Part shown: one piece after another, positions 1-8,531 of the stretch
How positions within the stretch are numbered: position 1 is the stretch's first letter
How the letters are laid out: each line of letters starts with the position of its first letter
NCBI RefSeq assembly: GCF_023703325.1
Contig: NZ_JAMQGM010000017.1
Span: 1-64,000, forward strand
DNA: 64,000 nt
Direction: 5' to 3'
DNA from: Streptomyces meridianus
GTDB lineage: Bacteria; Actinomycetota; Actinomycetes; Streptomycetales; Streptomycetaceae
Notes under the pieces: generated by a model
What the model was told of the DNA's origin: nothing
Seen by the model: only the letters and a program-made list of their open reading frames with translations
The model's database searches: none
Position numbers and translations under genes: made by a program

Positions 1-194
1 ACCCGTGACGCCGCCCGTCGTTCGTGCCCCGAGTCCGTGACCGGGCCCGTCACGGCCGGCCCAGCGAGCAGCACGCCTTTCCGGTCACCGGGCGGGACAC
101 GCAGGCAGCGGCCCGCTTCCGGCGTCCGCCGCCCGCGCCGCGCGTCCCGATCAGCCGCCGGCTCCCGTGCACGACGGTCGGCCGGGGGTCCGGT
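1..194. other. Left edge, no gene supported
   Basis: GC-rich sequence downstream of the first methyltransferase gene. Frames are open in several registers but none has a plausible start or a recognisable protein, and I see no clear terminator hairpin. Confidence 0.5.
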
Positions 195-1013
195 TCAGGG
201 CCGACGGCCCCAGGCCGAGATCATGGGCCCGGTGGCGAGGTCCATGTCACCGCGCGCGACATTGGCGAGGTGCTCGTCGATCTCCGCGTCCGTGGCCAGT
301 CCGGCGGCGACCAGCCGCCCCCGCACCTGGCGCACGGTCGCGGCCTCGAGCGTCCGGCAGGCCGGCAAGGCGAGGGGAAACCAGGCGTCGGCGGCGACCT
401 GTTCGAGGCCGGCCTCGCGGAGCAGCCGCGGCAGGGTCCGCCCGTAGGAGAGGTCCGCCCCGCGCTCGGCGAGGAGGGTCCTGAAACCCTGCCGCAGCCG
501 GTTGGCGAGGCGTTGCGCGGGGCCGTGCTCGTCCGGACTGACGAGCGGCTGGAGTGCGGGGTCGGCGTCCTCCAGCAGCAGCACCCCGCCCCGCTCCAGC
601 GTCCCGATCATGTTCCGCAGGGCGGTCTCCCGGTCCCGGACGTGGACCAGCACCAGGCGCGCGTGCACCAGGTCGAAGCGCTCCGCGGGCGGCGCGTCGG
701 CAGCGACGTCGTGCCGTCGGAGTTCGACGGGCGGCGCCGCCTCCCCGGCCCAGGAGATGTCGATGTCGGTGGCGAGCACCCGGCCGTGCGCGCCCACGCG
801 CCCGGCGAGCCACCGCGTGACGCCCGTGCCGCCGGCGCCGACCTCCCAGCAGCGCCACCCCGGGCCGACCCCCAGCCGTTCGAAGTGACGGAACGTCGAC
901 GGGTCGAACAGCTCGGACAGCGCCGTGAAGCGCTCGCCCGCCTCGGACTGCCGGTTGTCCAGGAGGTATCCCTCGGTGCCGGACGGCGGTACAGCGTCAC
1001 CGTGTCTGCTCAT
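195..1013 (-). CDS. Class I SAM-dependent methyltransferase
   Basis: A 272-residue protein with a Rossmann-type methyltransferase core. Motif I is seen as CWEVGAGGTGVTRWLA (about residues 54-69), followed by an acidic motif II (ATDIDISW) and the post-core strand GGVLLLEDADP. It resembles the UbiE/small-molecule methyltransferase group of Streptomyces. The substrate cannot be read from the sequence. The start overlaps the end of the upstream cutC gene by four bases (ATGA), so the two are probably co-transcribed and translationally coupled. Nothing in the neighbourhood identifies a natural-product pathway. Confidence 0.85.
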   Translation of the reverse strand: MSRHGDAVPPSGTEGYLLDNRQSEAGERFTALSELFDPSTFRHFERLGVGPGWRCWEVGAGGTGVTRWLAGRVGAHGRVLATDIDISWAGEAAPPVELRRHDVAADAPPAERFDLVHARLVLVHVRDRETALRNMIGTLERGGVLLLEDADPALQPLVSPDEHGPAQRLANRLRQGFRTLLAERGADLSYGRTLPRLLREAGLEQVAADAWFPLALPACRTLEAATVRQVRGRLVAAGLATDAEIDEHLANVARGDMDLATGPMISAWGRRP

Positions 1014-1717
1014 CGCGCCTCCTCAGGGGCGTCCAGGAGTTCGCGCCACTGCCGGACCGCCGCGGCGTCCACCGGTTCGTCCCATCCGCCCGCACGTGCG
1101 GCGCTGCCGATGTGGAACGCGTCGATCCCCGCCGCGCGCAGCTCCGCCACGTGCTCCCGGCGCAGCCCGCCGCCGGCCACGATCCGCGGCTCGTACCCCG
1201 GTTCGCCGGCGGCCGTACGGGACGCCTCGTCCCGCAGCACGTCCAGGCCGTCGCCGACGCCGTGCGGCGAGCCGGCCGTCAGACAGGCGTCCAGACCCGG
1301 GAGTTCCGCGATCAGCCGACGGGTCTCGTGGCGGTCGGCGCTGTGGTCGATGGCCCGGTGGAACGTCCAGGCGCAGCCCTCGATCTCACCGACCACCATC
1401 TCGGTCGCCACCAGGTCGGGGTGCCCGTGGTGGTCGAGGAAGCCGAGCACGAACTCGTCGGCCCCCTCGGCGCGCAGTGCCACCGCGGAGGCGCAGACGA
1501 CGTACGGGTCCCCGACGCCGAACCCGTCCTGTGCACGCAGCATCACCCGCAGCGGGACGTCGACGGCCGCACGGATCCGGGCGAAGGTCTCGCGGGTGGG
1601 AGTGAGCCCGTCGGCGTGCATGCCGGCGACCACTTCGAGCCGGTCCGCGCCGCCGGCGCACGCCGCCACCGCGTCCTCGGGCCCGAGCGCGATCACTTCG
1701 AGCAGTGGTCCGGCCAT
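1010..1717 (-). CDS. cutC: CutC family (copper homeostasis) protein
   Basis: A 235-residue TIM-barrel protein starting LLEVIALGPEDAVAACAGGA. It has the CutC signatures GADRLEVVAGMHADGLTP, an FHRAIDHS segment and the late IVAGGGLRREHVAELRAAG and FHIGSAAR strands. CutC proteins are linked to copper tolerance, although the biochemical activity is unsettled. I chose the ATG at 1717 because the family begins there; the frame stays open far upstream only because it is antisense to the MFS gene. It overlaps the methyltransferase by 4 bp and is divergent from the HD-hydrolase gene. Confidence 0.88.
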   Translation of the reverse strand: MAGPLLEVIALGPEDAVAACAGGADRLEVVAGMHADGLTPTRETFARIRAAVDVPLRVMLRAQDGFGVGDPYVVCASAVALRAEGADEFVLGFLDHHGHPDLVATEMVVGEIEGCAWTFHRAIDHSADRHETRRLIAELPGLDACLTAGSPHGVGDGLDVLRDEASRTAAGEPGYEPRIVAGGGLRREHVAELRAAGIDAFHIGSAARAGGWDEPVDAAAVRQWRELLDAPEEAR

Positions 1718-1789
1718 GGCTCCACCCTGCCACAGCCGATCACTGCGGCGGGGCGTCATCAGCACACCCGGGCGGACGACAATGGGCCC

Positions 1790-2461
1790 ATGCCCGCAGC
1801 GAACCCCGACCGCCACCCCGCCCACGACACCCTGCTCGCCCGCTGGACGCGGACGCTGGGCGCCCTGGCCGAACCGGATCCCGAAGCCCCCGAGCCGCAC
1901 CGCTACGGCGAGGACCTGCTCGCCCGCTGGGCCGAACCCCAGCGGCGCTACCACACCACCGACCACCTGATCGCCGTCCTCGACCGGGTCGACGAGCTCG
2001 CTGCGCACGCCGCCGATGCGGACCTCGTCCGCCTCGCAGCCTGGTTCCACGACGCCGTGTACCTGCCGGAGCGGTCCACCAACGAGGAGCGCAGCGCCCG
2101 GCTCGCGGAGCGGGCCCTGCCCGAAGCGGGGGTGGCTGCCGGCGCCGTCGCCGAGGTGGCGCGGCTCGTCCGGCTCACGGTCACCCACGACCCGCAGCCG
2201 GGCGACCGCAACGGCGAGGTGCTGTGCGACGCGGACCTCGCCGTGCTCGCCGGCACCCCGCAGGACTACGCCGGCTACGCGGCTGCCGTGCGCCAGGAGT
2301 ACGGCTTCGTCCCCGACGACGCCTTCCGCGAGGGCCGGGCCGCGGTGCTGCGGCACCTGCTGGGGCTCCCCCGGCTGTTCCGGACGCCTGCGGGCCGTGA
2401 CCGCTGGGAGCGAGCCGCCCGGCACAACGTGGCCACCGAACTGGAGTTGCTGGGGTCCTGA
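1790..2461 (+). CDS. HD-domain metal-dependent phosphohydrolase-like protein
   Basis: A 223-residue protein of the predicted HD-superfamily hydrolase group (COG4339-like). Metal-binding signatures are RRYHTTDHL (about residues 52-60), AAWFHDAVY (about 82-90) and LCDADLAVL later on. The substrate is unknown. The ATG at 1790 lies exactly seven bases after a GACAAT hexamer (1778-1783), and there is no Shine-Dalgarno sequence, so the mRNA is likely leaderless. The gene is divergent from cutC with a 72-bp spacer. Confidence 0.85.
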   Translation: MPAANPDRHPAHDTLLARWTRTLGALAEPDPEAPEPHRYGEDLLARWAEPQRRYHTTDHLIAVLDRVDELAAHAADADLVRLAAWFHDAVYLPERSTNEERSARLAERALPEAGVAAGAVAEVARLVRLTVTHDPQPGDRNGEVLCDADLAVLAGTPQDYAGYAAAVRQEYGFVPDDAFREGRAAVLRHLLGLPRLFRTPAGRDRWERAARHNVATELELLGS

Positions 2462-2863
2462 GCCCCGGTCGCCGGCGACCCGGTCCGCCGGGGCCGTCCG
2501 CCGCCACGGCACCGGGCAGTACCCGGGGAAACGGACCGGTGTGCGGCCCGCGAGGCCGCCGGGCACCCCGCGCACGGAACGGCGGGGGCCCGTCCGGTAC
2601 CCGGGCGCCGGCAGCCGTGCGGCAGGACGTACGCGGCGCATCCGGTGTGGGCCGGGCTCGGGGCCGGGACGTCCCGCCCGGCACGCAGGGCGGTGCGATC
2701 TCCGGCTGTGCTCCGGCCCGGGGCGAGCTGTCCGGACGTTACGCCCGGCATCGCGGCGCGCACTCCGGCCGGTCCGCCCGGCAGCCGCACCCGGCCGCCG
2801 GGCGTGACGTGCCGGACACCGACCGCGGGAATCCCCGGGCTCCGGGGCGCGTTGGACACCGTC
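2462..2863. other. Intergenic 402 bp, GC-rich
   Basis: Between the HD protein and the MFS exporter. The MFS frame is open through this stretch, but its translation is Pro/Arg/Gly-rich with no hydrophobic segments, so I do not treat it as coding. I see no convincing promoter hexamers, operator palindrome or terminator. Confidence 0.5.
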
Positions 2864-4141
2864 ATGCCCACCCGTGCCGAGCACACCCGCATGCCCGTAG
2901 CCGTTCATGTCCTGGGCCTCGCGGTCTTCGCCCTGGGCAGCTCCGAGTTCATGCTCTCCGGACTGCTGCCGTCGATCGCGCGCGACATGGACGTCAGCAT
3001 TCCGCAGGCCGGGATGCTGATCTCGGCCTTCGCGATCGGCATGGTCGTCGGCGCCCCGCTGCTCGCCGTCGCCACCCTGCGGCTGCCCCGCCGCACCACC
3101 CTGATCGCGCTGCTCGCGGCCTTCGGGCTCGGCCAGGTCGCCGGGGCTCTGGCGCCGACCTACGCCGTGCTCTTCGCCTCCCGGATCGTCAGCGCCCTCG
3201 CCTGCGCGGGGTTCTGGGCCGTCGGCGCGGCGGTCGCCGTCGCGACGGTCCCGGCGACGGCCCGGGCCCGGGCGCTGGCCGTGATGATCGGCGGGCTGAG
3301 CATCGCCAACGTCCTCGGTGTGCCGGCCGGAGCCTTCCTGGGGACCAACTTCGGCTGGCGGTCCGCGTTCTGGGCCGTCGGCGCGGCGTCCGCCATCGCC
3401 TTGGCCGGGGTCGTCGCGCTGGTCCCGCGCACCGCCGACAGCCCCACGGCCGACGGCACCGACGGTCCGCGGCTGCGCCAGGAGATGCGCATCTACCGGG
3501 ACCGGGCGGTGTGGCTGGCGGTGGTGACCACGGCTCTCGTGGGCGGCGGGGTCTTCTGCACCTTCAGCTACCTCGCGCCGCTGCTCACCGACGTCGCCGG
3601 GCTGACCCCGCAGTGGGTGCCGACCGCGCTCGGTCTGTTCGGGGTCGGAGCACTGATCGGCACCACCCTCGGCGGCCGGCTCGCAGACGCCCACCTGTTC
3701 GGGGTGATGCTCGGCGGCGTCACCGCGTCCACCGTGCTGCTGGTGCTGATGGCGCTCACCGCCCGCAGCCCGGTCGCCGTGGTGGTGTTCTCGTTCCTCG
3801 TCGGCGTCTCGGCGTTCTTCACCGCTCCCGCGCTCAACGCCCGGATGTTCGACGTCGCGGGCGCCGCCCCGACCCTCGCCGGGGCCACCACCACGGCCGC
3901 GTTCAACCTCGGAAACACCGGTGGCCCGTGGGCCGGCGGCATCGTCATCGACCTCGGGTTCGGCTTCACGTCGACGGCCTGGGCGGGCGCGGCGATCAGC
4001 GCGGCGGGCGTCGCGGCCACCCTCGCCTCGATGCGGCTGCACCGCTCCCGCGCTTCCCGCACGGTCGCATCCTCGGCGTCGCTTGCCGCTACCGGGACGC
4101 CGGTCAGCGGTGCTTCGGGCGGCGCAGACCGGCGTCGGTGA
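2864..4141 (+). CDS. MFS drug exporter, Cmx/CmlR (chloramphenicol efflux) type
   Basis: A 425-residue major facilitator with about 12 membrane helices. The N-terminal stretch (LAVFALGSSEFMLSGLLPSIA) and the second helix (LISAFAIGMVVGAPL) closely follow actinobacterial chloramphenicol exporters of the DHA1 family. The predicted role is proton-driven drug efflux; actual resistance is an inference. The ATG at 2864 gives a nine-residue polar leader before MPVAVHV; the ATG at 2891 matches the family's usual N-terminus and is a good alternative. It converges on the DUF4031 gene. Confidence 0.82.
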   Translation: MPTRAEHTRMPVAVHVLGLAVFALGSSEFMLSGLLPSIARDMDVSIPQAGMLISAFAIGMVVGAPLLAVATLRLPRRTTLIALLAAFGLGQVAGALAPTYAVLFASRIVSALACAGFWAVGAAVAVATVPATARARALAVMIGGLSIANVLGVPAGAFLGTNFGWRSAFWAVGAASAIALAGVVALVPRTADSPTADGTDGPRLRQEMRIYRDRAVWLAVVTTALVGGGVFCTFSYLAPLLTDVAGLTPQWVPTALGLFGVGALIGTTLGGRLADAHLFGVMLGGVTASTVLLVLMALTARSPVAVVVFSFLVGVSAFFTAPALNARMFDVAGAAPTLAGATTTAAFNLGNTGGPWAGGIVIDLGFGFTSTAWAGAAISAAGVAATLASMRLHRSRASRTVASSASLAATGTPVSGASGGADRRR

Positions 4142-4364
4142 GCCGGCGCAGCAGCTCCTTGCTGCCCACCTCGACCGCGCCGAGCCCGACCGCGTCCCGG
4201 TAGCGCTCGCTCGGCACGTCGTAGTGGTCGCGCTCGAACGCGCGGCGCGGTGCGCCCAGGCGCTCCGCGAAGGCGTGCAGTTCGTCGAAACTCACGTCGC
4301 TGATCAGGTGCGACCACAGCCGTCCGTGCCCCGGCCAGGTCGGCGGGTCGATGTACACCGTCAC
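4104..4364 (-). CDS. DUF4031 domain protein
   Basis: A small 86-residue protein starting VTVYIDPPTWPGHGRLWSHL, the recognisable beginning of the DUF4031 family. A conserved FERDHYDVPSERY segment follows. The function is unknown. The GTG at 4364 overlaps the stop of the upstream gene (GTGA), implying translational coupling. Its 3' end overlaps the end of the convergent MFS gene by 38 bp. Confidence 0.8.
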   Translation of the reverse strand: MTVYIDPPTWPGHGRLWSHLISDVSFDELHAFAERLGAPRRAFERDHYDVPSERYRDAVGLGAVEVGSKELLRRLTDAGLRRPKHR

Positions 4365-4732
4365 CCGGCGGCCGCTCCGCCGAGCCCGCCGAGCCCGCCC
4401 ACCCGTGCCACGACGACCCCGGCCTTGCCGCACACCCAGTGCGGGTCGGGGCCCAGCTCCGGCTCGACGTCCAGGGCGTGCGGATCCCCGCTGTCCGTGC
4501 AGACGGGACACAGCGGCCAGCGGCCGTACCGCTCCAGCAGCGCGTCCTGCACGTCCTGCGCGACGAGTCCGGCCACGAAGGGGGCACCCTCCGGCCACTG
4601 CTCGACCCACCAGCGCCGGTGCGCCACCGCGTCCTCGACGAGGGAGACGACATCGGCCCGTGCCACGTCCCCCGCCGCCAGGTCGGCCATCACCAGGGCT
4701 CGCGCCGCGTGCAGTGCCTGCTCAAGCTCCAT
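4361..4732 (-). CDS. Conserved hypothetical protein with CPVC motif
   Basis: A 123-residue soluble protein that I do not recognise. The N-terminal half is helical (MELEQALHAARALVMADLAAG). The C-terminal half contains WPLCPVCTDSG followed by HWVCGKAG, a possible single zinc site or redox cysteines. It is the first gene of a two-gene unit with the DUF4031 protein (4-bp overlap) and is divergent from murR. Confidence 0.75.
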   Translation of the reverse strand: MELEQALHAARALVMADLAAGDVARADVVSLVEDAVAHRRWWVEQWPEGAPFVAGLVAQDVQDALLERYGRWPLCPVCTDSGDPHALDVEPELGPDPHWVCGKAGVVVARVGGLGGLGGAAAG

Positions 4733-4763
4733 ACGGCCATTGTCCAGCCCTGATCCACCGGGG

Positions 4764-4799
4764 TTGACTCCCCCCAGGGGTGAAAATACCTTTCATGGG
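4764..4799 (+). promoter_or_regulatory. murR promoter with overlapping palindromic operator
   Basis: A -35 box TTGACT (4764-4769) and -10 box TACCTT (4787-4792) are separated by 17 bp. The expected start point is 4799, the first base of the GTG codon of the regulator, so the mRNA should be leaderless. A 15-bp palindrome TGAAAATACCTTTCA (4781-4795) covers the -10 box. This geometry predicts autorepression by the RpiR-type regulator. Confidence 0.65.
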
Positions 4800-5713
4800 T
4801 GAGCAGCAACCTGAAGGAAACTTTCACTCACGCTCCGCCCGCTCCCGCAGCACTCGCAGCGAAGGTCCGCACGCTCGGTCCGTCGATGACCCGGTCCATG
4901 CAGCGGGTCGCCGAGGCCGTCGCGGCCGATCCCGCGGGCTGCGCCGCGCTCACCGTCACCGGTCTCGCGGAGCGCACCGGCACCAGCGAGGCCACCGTCG
5001 TCCGCACCGCCCGTGTCCTCGGCTACCCCGGCTACCGCGATCTGCGTCTGGCGCTCGCCGGTCTCGCCGCCCAGCAGCAGTCCGGCGGCGCTCCGGCCGT
5101 CACCGCCGACATCGCCGTCGACGACCCGCTCGCCGAGGTGGTCGCCAAGCTCGCCCAGGAGGAGCAGCAGTGCCTGGCCGACACCGCGGCCGGGCTCGAC
5201 ACCTCCCAGCTCGACGCGGCCGTGGCGGCTCTGGCCACCGCCCGCAGGATCGACGTGTACGGCATCGGCGCCTCCAACCTCGTCGGCCAGGACCTCGTCC
5301 AGAAGCTGCTGCGCATCGGGCTGATCGCGCACGCCCCCGGCGACCCCCACCTGGCCGTGACCAACGCCGTGCAGTTGCGGGCCGGGGACGTCGCCATCGC
5401 CATCACCCACTCCGGGCGCACCGACGACGTGATCGAACCGCTGCGCGCGGCCTTCGACCGCGGCGCCACTACCGTCGCGATCACCGGAAGGCCCGACGCC
5501 GAGGTGACCCAGTACGCCGACCACGTACTGACCACCTCCACGGCGCGGGAGAGCGAACTGCGCCCCGCGGCCATGTCGAGCCGGACCAGCCAGCTCCTCG
5601 TGGTGGACTGCTTGTTCATCGGCGTCGCCCAGCGGACGTACGAGTCGGCGGCGCCCGCGCTCTCGGACTCCTACCAGGCCCTCGCCCACCGGCACAGCCC
5701 CCGCCACAGCTGA
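4799..5713 (+). CDS. murR: MurR/RpiR-family transcriptional regulator
   Basis: A 304-residue regulator. The N-terminal HTH_6 domain spans about residues 20-95 (LTVTGLAERTGTSEATVVRTARVLGYPGY). A C-terminal SIS sugar-phosphate-binding domain follows (IDVYGIGASNLVGQDLVQKL, AIAITHSGRTDDVIEPL, VAITGRPDAEV). The expected ligand is MurNAc-6-phosphate, because the next gene is murQ and the PTS transporter follows. The start is GTG 4799. It has no Shine-Dalgarno sequence but sits where transcription should begin. The spacing to murQ is only 41 bp, so the genes form an operon. Confidence 0.88.
   Translation: MSSNLKETFTHAPPAPAALAAKVRTLGPSMTRSMQRVAEAVAADPAGCAALTVTGLAERTGTSEATVVRTARVLGYPGYRDLRLALAGLAAQQQSGGAPAVTADIAVDDPLAEVVAKLAQEEQQCLADTAAGLDTSQLDAAVAALATARRIDVYGIGASNLVGQDLVQKLLRIGLIAHAPGDPHLAVTNAVQLRAGDVAIAITHSGRTDDVIEPLRAAFDRGATTVAITGRPDAEVTQYADHVLTTSTARESELRPAAMSSRTSQLLVVDCLFIGVAQRTYESAAPALSDSYQALAHRHSPRHS
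4812..4826. promoter_or_regulatory. Second putative MurR operator, inside murR
   Basis: TGAAGGAAACTTTCA matches the TGAAA-N5-TTTCA arrangement with one change. Its centre is 31 bp, about three helical turns, from the centre of the palindrome at 4781-4795, so two regulator dimers could sit on the same DNA face. It lies within codons 5-10 of the regulator. Confidence 0.5.
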
Positions 5714-5754
5714 ACCCCGTGCCCTCCCCCCCACCAGTGAAAGAGCCGCCTCCC

Positions 5755-6696
5755 ATGACCTCGACCGCCGACCACAGCCGGCTGCGGGCCCAGCTCGACA
5801 CCCTCGCCACCGAGGCGTTCCGCAGCGAGCTCGCCGACATCGACCGGCTGCCCACCGCCGAGATCGCCCGCATCATGAACGGCGAGGACACGAGCGTCCC
5901 GGGCGCCGTCGCCGAACAGCTGCCCCGGATCGCCGCCGCCATCGACGCCACGGCGGAACGGATGGCCCGGGGCGGACGGCTCGTCTACGCGGGCGCCGGC
6001 ACGGCGGGACGCCTCGGGGTGCTCGACGCCAGCGAGTGCCCTCCCACCTTCAACACCGACCCCTCGGAGGTCCGGGGACTGATCGCGGGCGGGCCGTCGG
6101 CGATGGTGTCCGCCGTCGAGGGCGCCGAGGACAGCGCCGAACTGGCCGCGGCCGACCTGGACGGCATCGGGATCGGCCCGGACGACGTGGTGGTCGGCAT
6201 CTCCGCCTCCGGCCGCACCCCGTACGCCGTCGGCGCCGTCGAGCACGCCCGTGCCCTCGGCGCGCTGACCATCGGGCTGTCCTGCAACGCGGACTCCGCG
6301 CTCGCCGCCGCCGCGGACCACGGCATCGAGGTCGTCACCGGACCGGAGCTGATCACCGGCTCCACGCGGCTCAAGGCGGGGACGGCGCAGAAGCTCGTAC
6401 TCAACATGCTGTCGACGATCACGATGATCCGGCTGGGCAAGACCTACGGAAACCTGATGGTCGATGTGCGCGCCTCCAACGAGAAGCTGCGGGCCCGCTC
6501 CCGGCGCATCGTCGCCCTGGCCACCGGCGCATCCGACGCGGAGATCGAGACCGCGCTGGAAGCCACCGGCGGCGAGGTGAAGAACGCGATCCTCACCATC
6601 GTGGGCCAGGTGGACGCGGCCACGGCTGCCCGTCTGCTCGACGCGTCGAACGGCCATCTGCGGGCCGCGCTGCAGGCCGCCGCGCAGCAGGGCTGA
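5755..6696 (+). CDS. murQ: N-acetylmuramic acid 6-phosphate etherase
   Basis: A 313-residue SIS-domain enzyme that cleaves the lactyl ether of MurNAc-6-P to give GlcNAc-6-P and lactate. Family hallmarks include GGRLVYAGAGTAGRLGVLDA, SECPPTF, VVGISASGRTPYAVGAVEHA and TRLKAGTAQKLVLNMLST. The C-terminal domain carries the ATGGEVKNAI helix. The length is typical. It acts in the cytoplasm downstream of the PTS transporter encoded next. The product enters the NagA route, encoded about 15 kb away at 21.4 kb. Confidence 0.95.
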   Translation: MTSTADHSRLRAQLDTLATEAFRSELADIDRLPTAEIARIMNGEDTSVPGAVAEQLPRIAAAIDATAERMARGGRLVYAGAGTAGRLGVLDASECPPTFNTDPSEVRGLIAGGPSAMVSAVEGAEDSAELAAADLDGIGIGPDDVVVGISASGRTPYAVGAVEHARALGALTIGLSCNADSALAAAADHGIEVVTGPELITGSTRLKAGTAQKLVLNMLSTITMIRLGKTYGNLMVDVRASNEKLRARSRRIVALATGASDAEIETALEATGGEVKNAILTIVGQVDAATAARLLDASNGHLRAALQAAAQQG

Positions 6697-6813
6697 CCCG
6701 GTCCGCCGGCCGCACCTGCACCCCCGCCCCGCCCCTGCTCTCCCGGCTCCGCGCCGGGGCCCTCACACCACATCCCCACGCAACCGCCCAGTTCGCACAG
6801 CAAGGCACCACTC

Positions 6814-8391
6814 ATGGCAGAGAACAAGCACCGCGACATCGCCGCGTCGATCCTCCCGCTGGTCGGCGGCGCCGGAAACGTCACGTCGGTCGCGCACTGC
6901 ATGACCCGGCTCAGACTCGGGCTGGCCGACCGCTCGCTCGTCCAGGAGGACCCGCTCAAGGCGCTCCCGGCGGTCATGGGCGTCGTCGACGACGACACGT
7001 ACCAGATCGTGCTCGGGCCCGGTGCCGTCGCCCGTGTCACCCCGGAGTTCGAGCAGCTGGTCGCGGAGGGCCGTCCCGCCGGGCCCGCCGACTCCGCCGC
7101 TGACGGTTCCGCACCCGCCGCGGGCACCGGCGGGACCAGCGCCGAGGACCTCGCCGCACGGGGGGCCGCCATCCGCGCCGAGCGCAAGCAGCGGAACGCC
7201 ACCCCGGTGAAGTTGTTCCTGCGCCGGATCGCGAACATCTTCGTCCCCCTCATCCCGGCCCTGATCGGCTGCGGCATCGTGGCGGGCCTCAACGGCCTGC
7301 TGACCAACCTCACCGGCACCGGGCACCTCACCTGGGCCGCCCCGCTCGTTCCGGCGCTGGCAGCCATCGCGTCCGGATTCATGTCCCTGATCGCGGTCTT
7401 CGTCGGCATCAACACGGCCAAGGAGTTCGGCGGCACCCCGGTGCTGGGCGGCGCGGTCGCGGCCGTGATCGTGTTCGCGGGCGTGTCGAACGTGCACGTG
7501 CTCGGCCAGAAGCTCGCGCCCGGCCAGGGCGGGGTGCTCGGTGCGCTGGGCGCGGCACTGCTCGCGGTCCGGATCGAGAAGTGGTGCCGGCGCTGGATCC
7601 CGGAGGCGCTGGACGTCCTGATCACGCCGACGATCACCGTGCTGGTCACCGGCCTGGTCACGCTGTTCGGCCTGATGTTCGTCGCGGGTGAGGTGTCGAC
7701 GGCGATCGGCACCGGCGCCGACTGGCTGCTCTCCGCGGGCGGCGCGCCGGCCGGGTTCGTCCTCGGCGGCCTGTTCCTGCCGCTGGTGATGCTGGGCCTG
7801 CACCAGGCTCTGATCCCGATCCACACCACCCTGATCGAGCAACAGCAGTACACCGTGCTGCTGCCGATCCTCGCGATGGCGGGCGCCGGCCAGGTCGGTG
7901 CGGCGATCGCCGTGTACTTCCGCCTGCGCCGCAACGCCTCGATCCGCAAGACGATCCGCTCGGCCCTCCCGGCCGGTCTGCTCGGTGTCGGCGAGCCGCT
8001 CATCTACGGTGTCTCCCTGCCGCTCGGCCGGCCGTTCGTCACCGCCTGCGTGGGCGGCGCGTTCGGCGGCGGGTTCGTCGGTCTGCTCAACCAGCTGGGC
8101 GACTCGGTGGGCTCCACGGCGATCGGCCCGTCCGGCTGGGCCCTCTTCCCGCTGCTCGACGGCAACAAGCCGCTCGGCACGGTGGTCGCGATCTACGCGG
8201 CCGGGCTGCTCGCCGGCTATGTGACGGGCTTCCTCGCCACGTACTTCTTCGGGTTCGGCAAGCAGATGCTGACCGACCTGAACCGCGCGCCGCAGGAGGC
8301 GTCGGGCGGCGGCGCCGTCGCGGACCCGGCCGCTGCCCTCGTCCACGAGACGCCGGCCGAACCGGCCGGGGCAGCCACACCGGCGGGCTGA
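6814..8391 (+). CDS. PTS EIIBC transporter, probable MurNAc-specific
   Basis: A 525-residue phosphotransferase permease. An EIIB domain comes first, with the phosphorylatable cysteine in VAHCMTRLRLG (about C29). A linker rich in Ala/Pro/Gly (about 90-125) leads to the EIIC membrane domain (about 130-490), with GLFLPLVMLGLHQALIP and the family-typical GVGEPLIYGVSLPLGRPF. There is no EIIA domain, so it must borrow one, as E. coli MurP does. Position behind murR-murQ argues for MurNAc import, with phosphorylation during uptake. A perfect terminator hairpin follows the gene. Confidence 0.88.
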   Translation: MAENKHRDIAASILPLVGGAGNVTSVAHCMTRLRLGLADRSLVQEDPLKALPAVMGVVDDDTYQIVLGPGAVARVTPEFEQLVAEGRPAGPADSAADGSAPAAGTGGTSAEDLAARGAAIRAERKQRNATPVKLFLRRIANIFVPLIPALIGCGIVAGLNGLLTNLTGTGHLTWAAPLVPALAAIASGFMSLIAVFVGINTAKEFGGTPVLGGAVAAVIVFAGVSNVHVLGQKLAPGQGGVLGALGAALLAVRIEKWCRRWIPEALDVLITPTITVLVTGLVTLFGLMFVAGEVSTAIGTGADWLLSAGGAPAGFVLGGLFLPLVMLGLHQALIPIHTTLIEQQQYTVLLPILAMAGAGQVGAAIAVYFRLRRNASIRKTIRSALPAGLLGVGEPLIYGVSLPLGRPFVTACVGGAFGGGFVGLLNQLGDSVGSTAIGPSGWALFPLLDGNKPLGTVVAIYAAGLLAGYVTGFLATYFFGFGKQMLTDLNRAPQEASGGGAVADPAAALVHETPAEPAGAATPAG

Positions 8392-8418
8392 CCGCCGTCT
8401 GCCTCACCGGCCTGCACC

Positions 8419-8454
8419 GCGCCCGGCCCGCCATGTCCCCGGCGGGCCGGGCGC
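8419..8454 (+). terminator. Rho-independent-type terminator after the murR-murQ-PTS operon
   Basis: A perfect 14-bp GC stem, GCGCCCGGCCCGCC (8419-8432) with its complement at 8441-8454, and an 8-base loop. A short T-containing tail (cgtcgttt) follows. Confidence 0.75.
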
Positions 8455-8531
8455 CGTCGTTTCGGACGTGTGCCCGGCGGGAACCCATCGGCCCCGGCGA
8501 GCGTGCAGACCGACCCGACCAGGAGGCCCCG

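Noticed and set aside
1010..4042. Very long minus-strand open frame (about 1,000 codons) through the HD protein and MFS genes
   Set aside because: Only the last 235 codons (CutC) are protein-like. The rest is antisense to real genes and lacks any recognisable domain; high third-position GC keeps antisense frames open.
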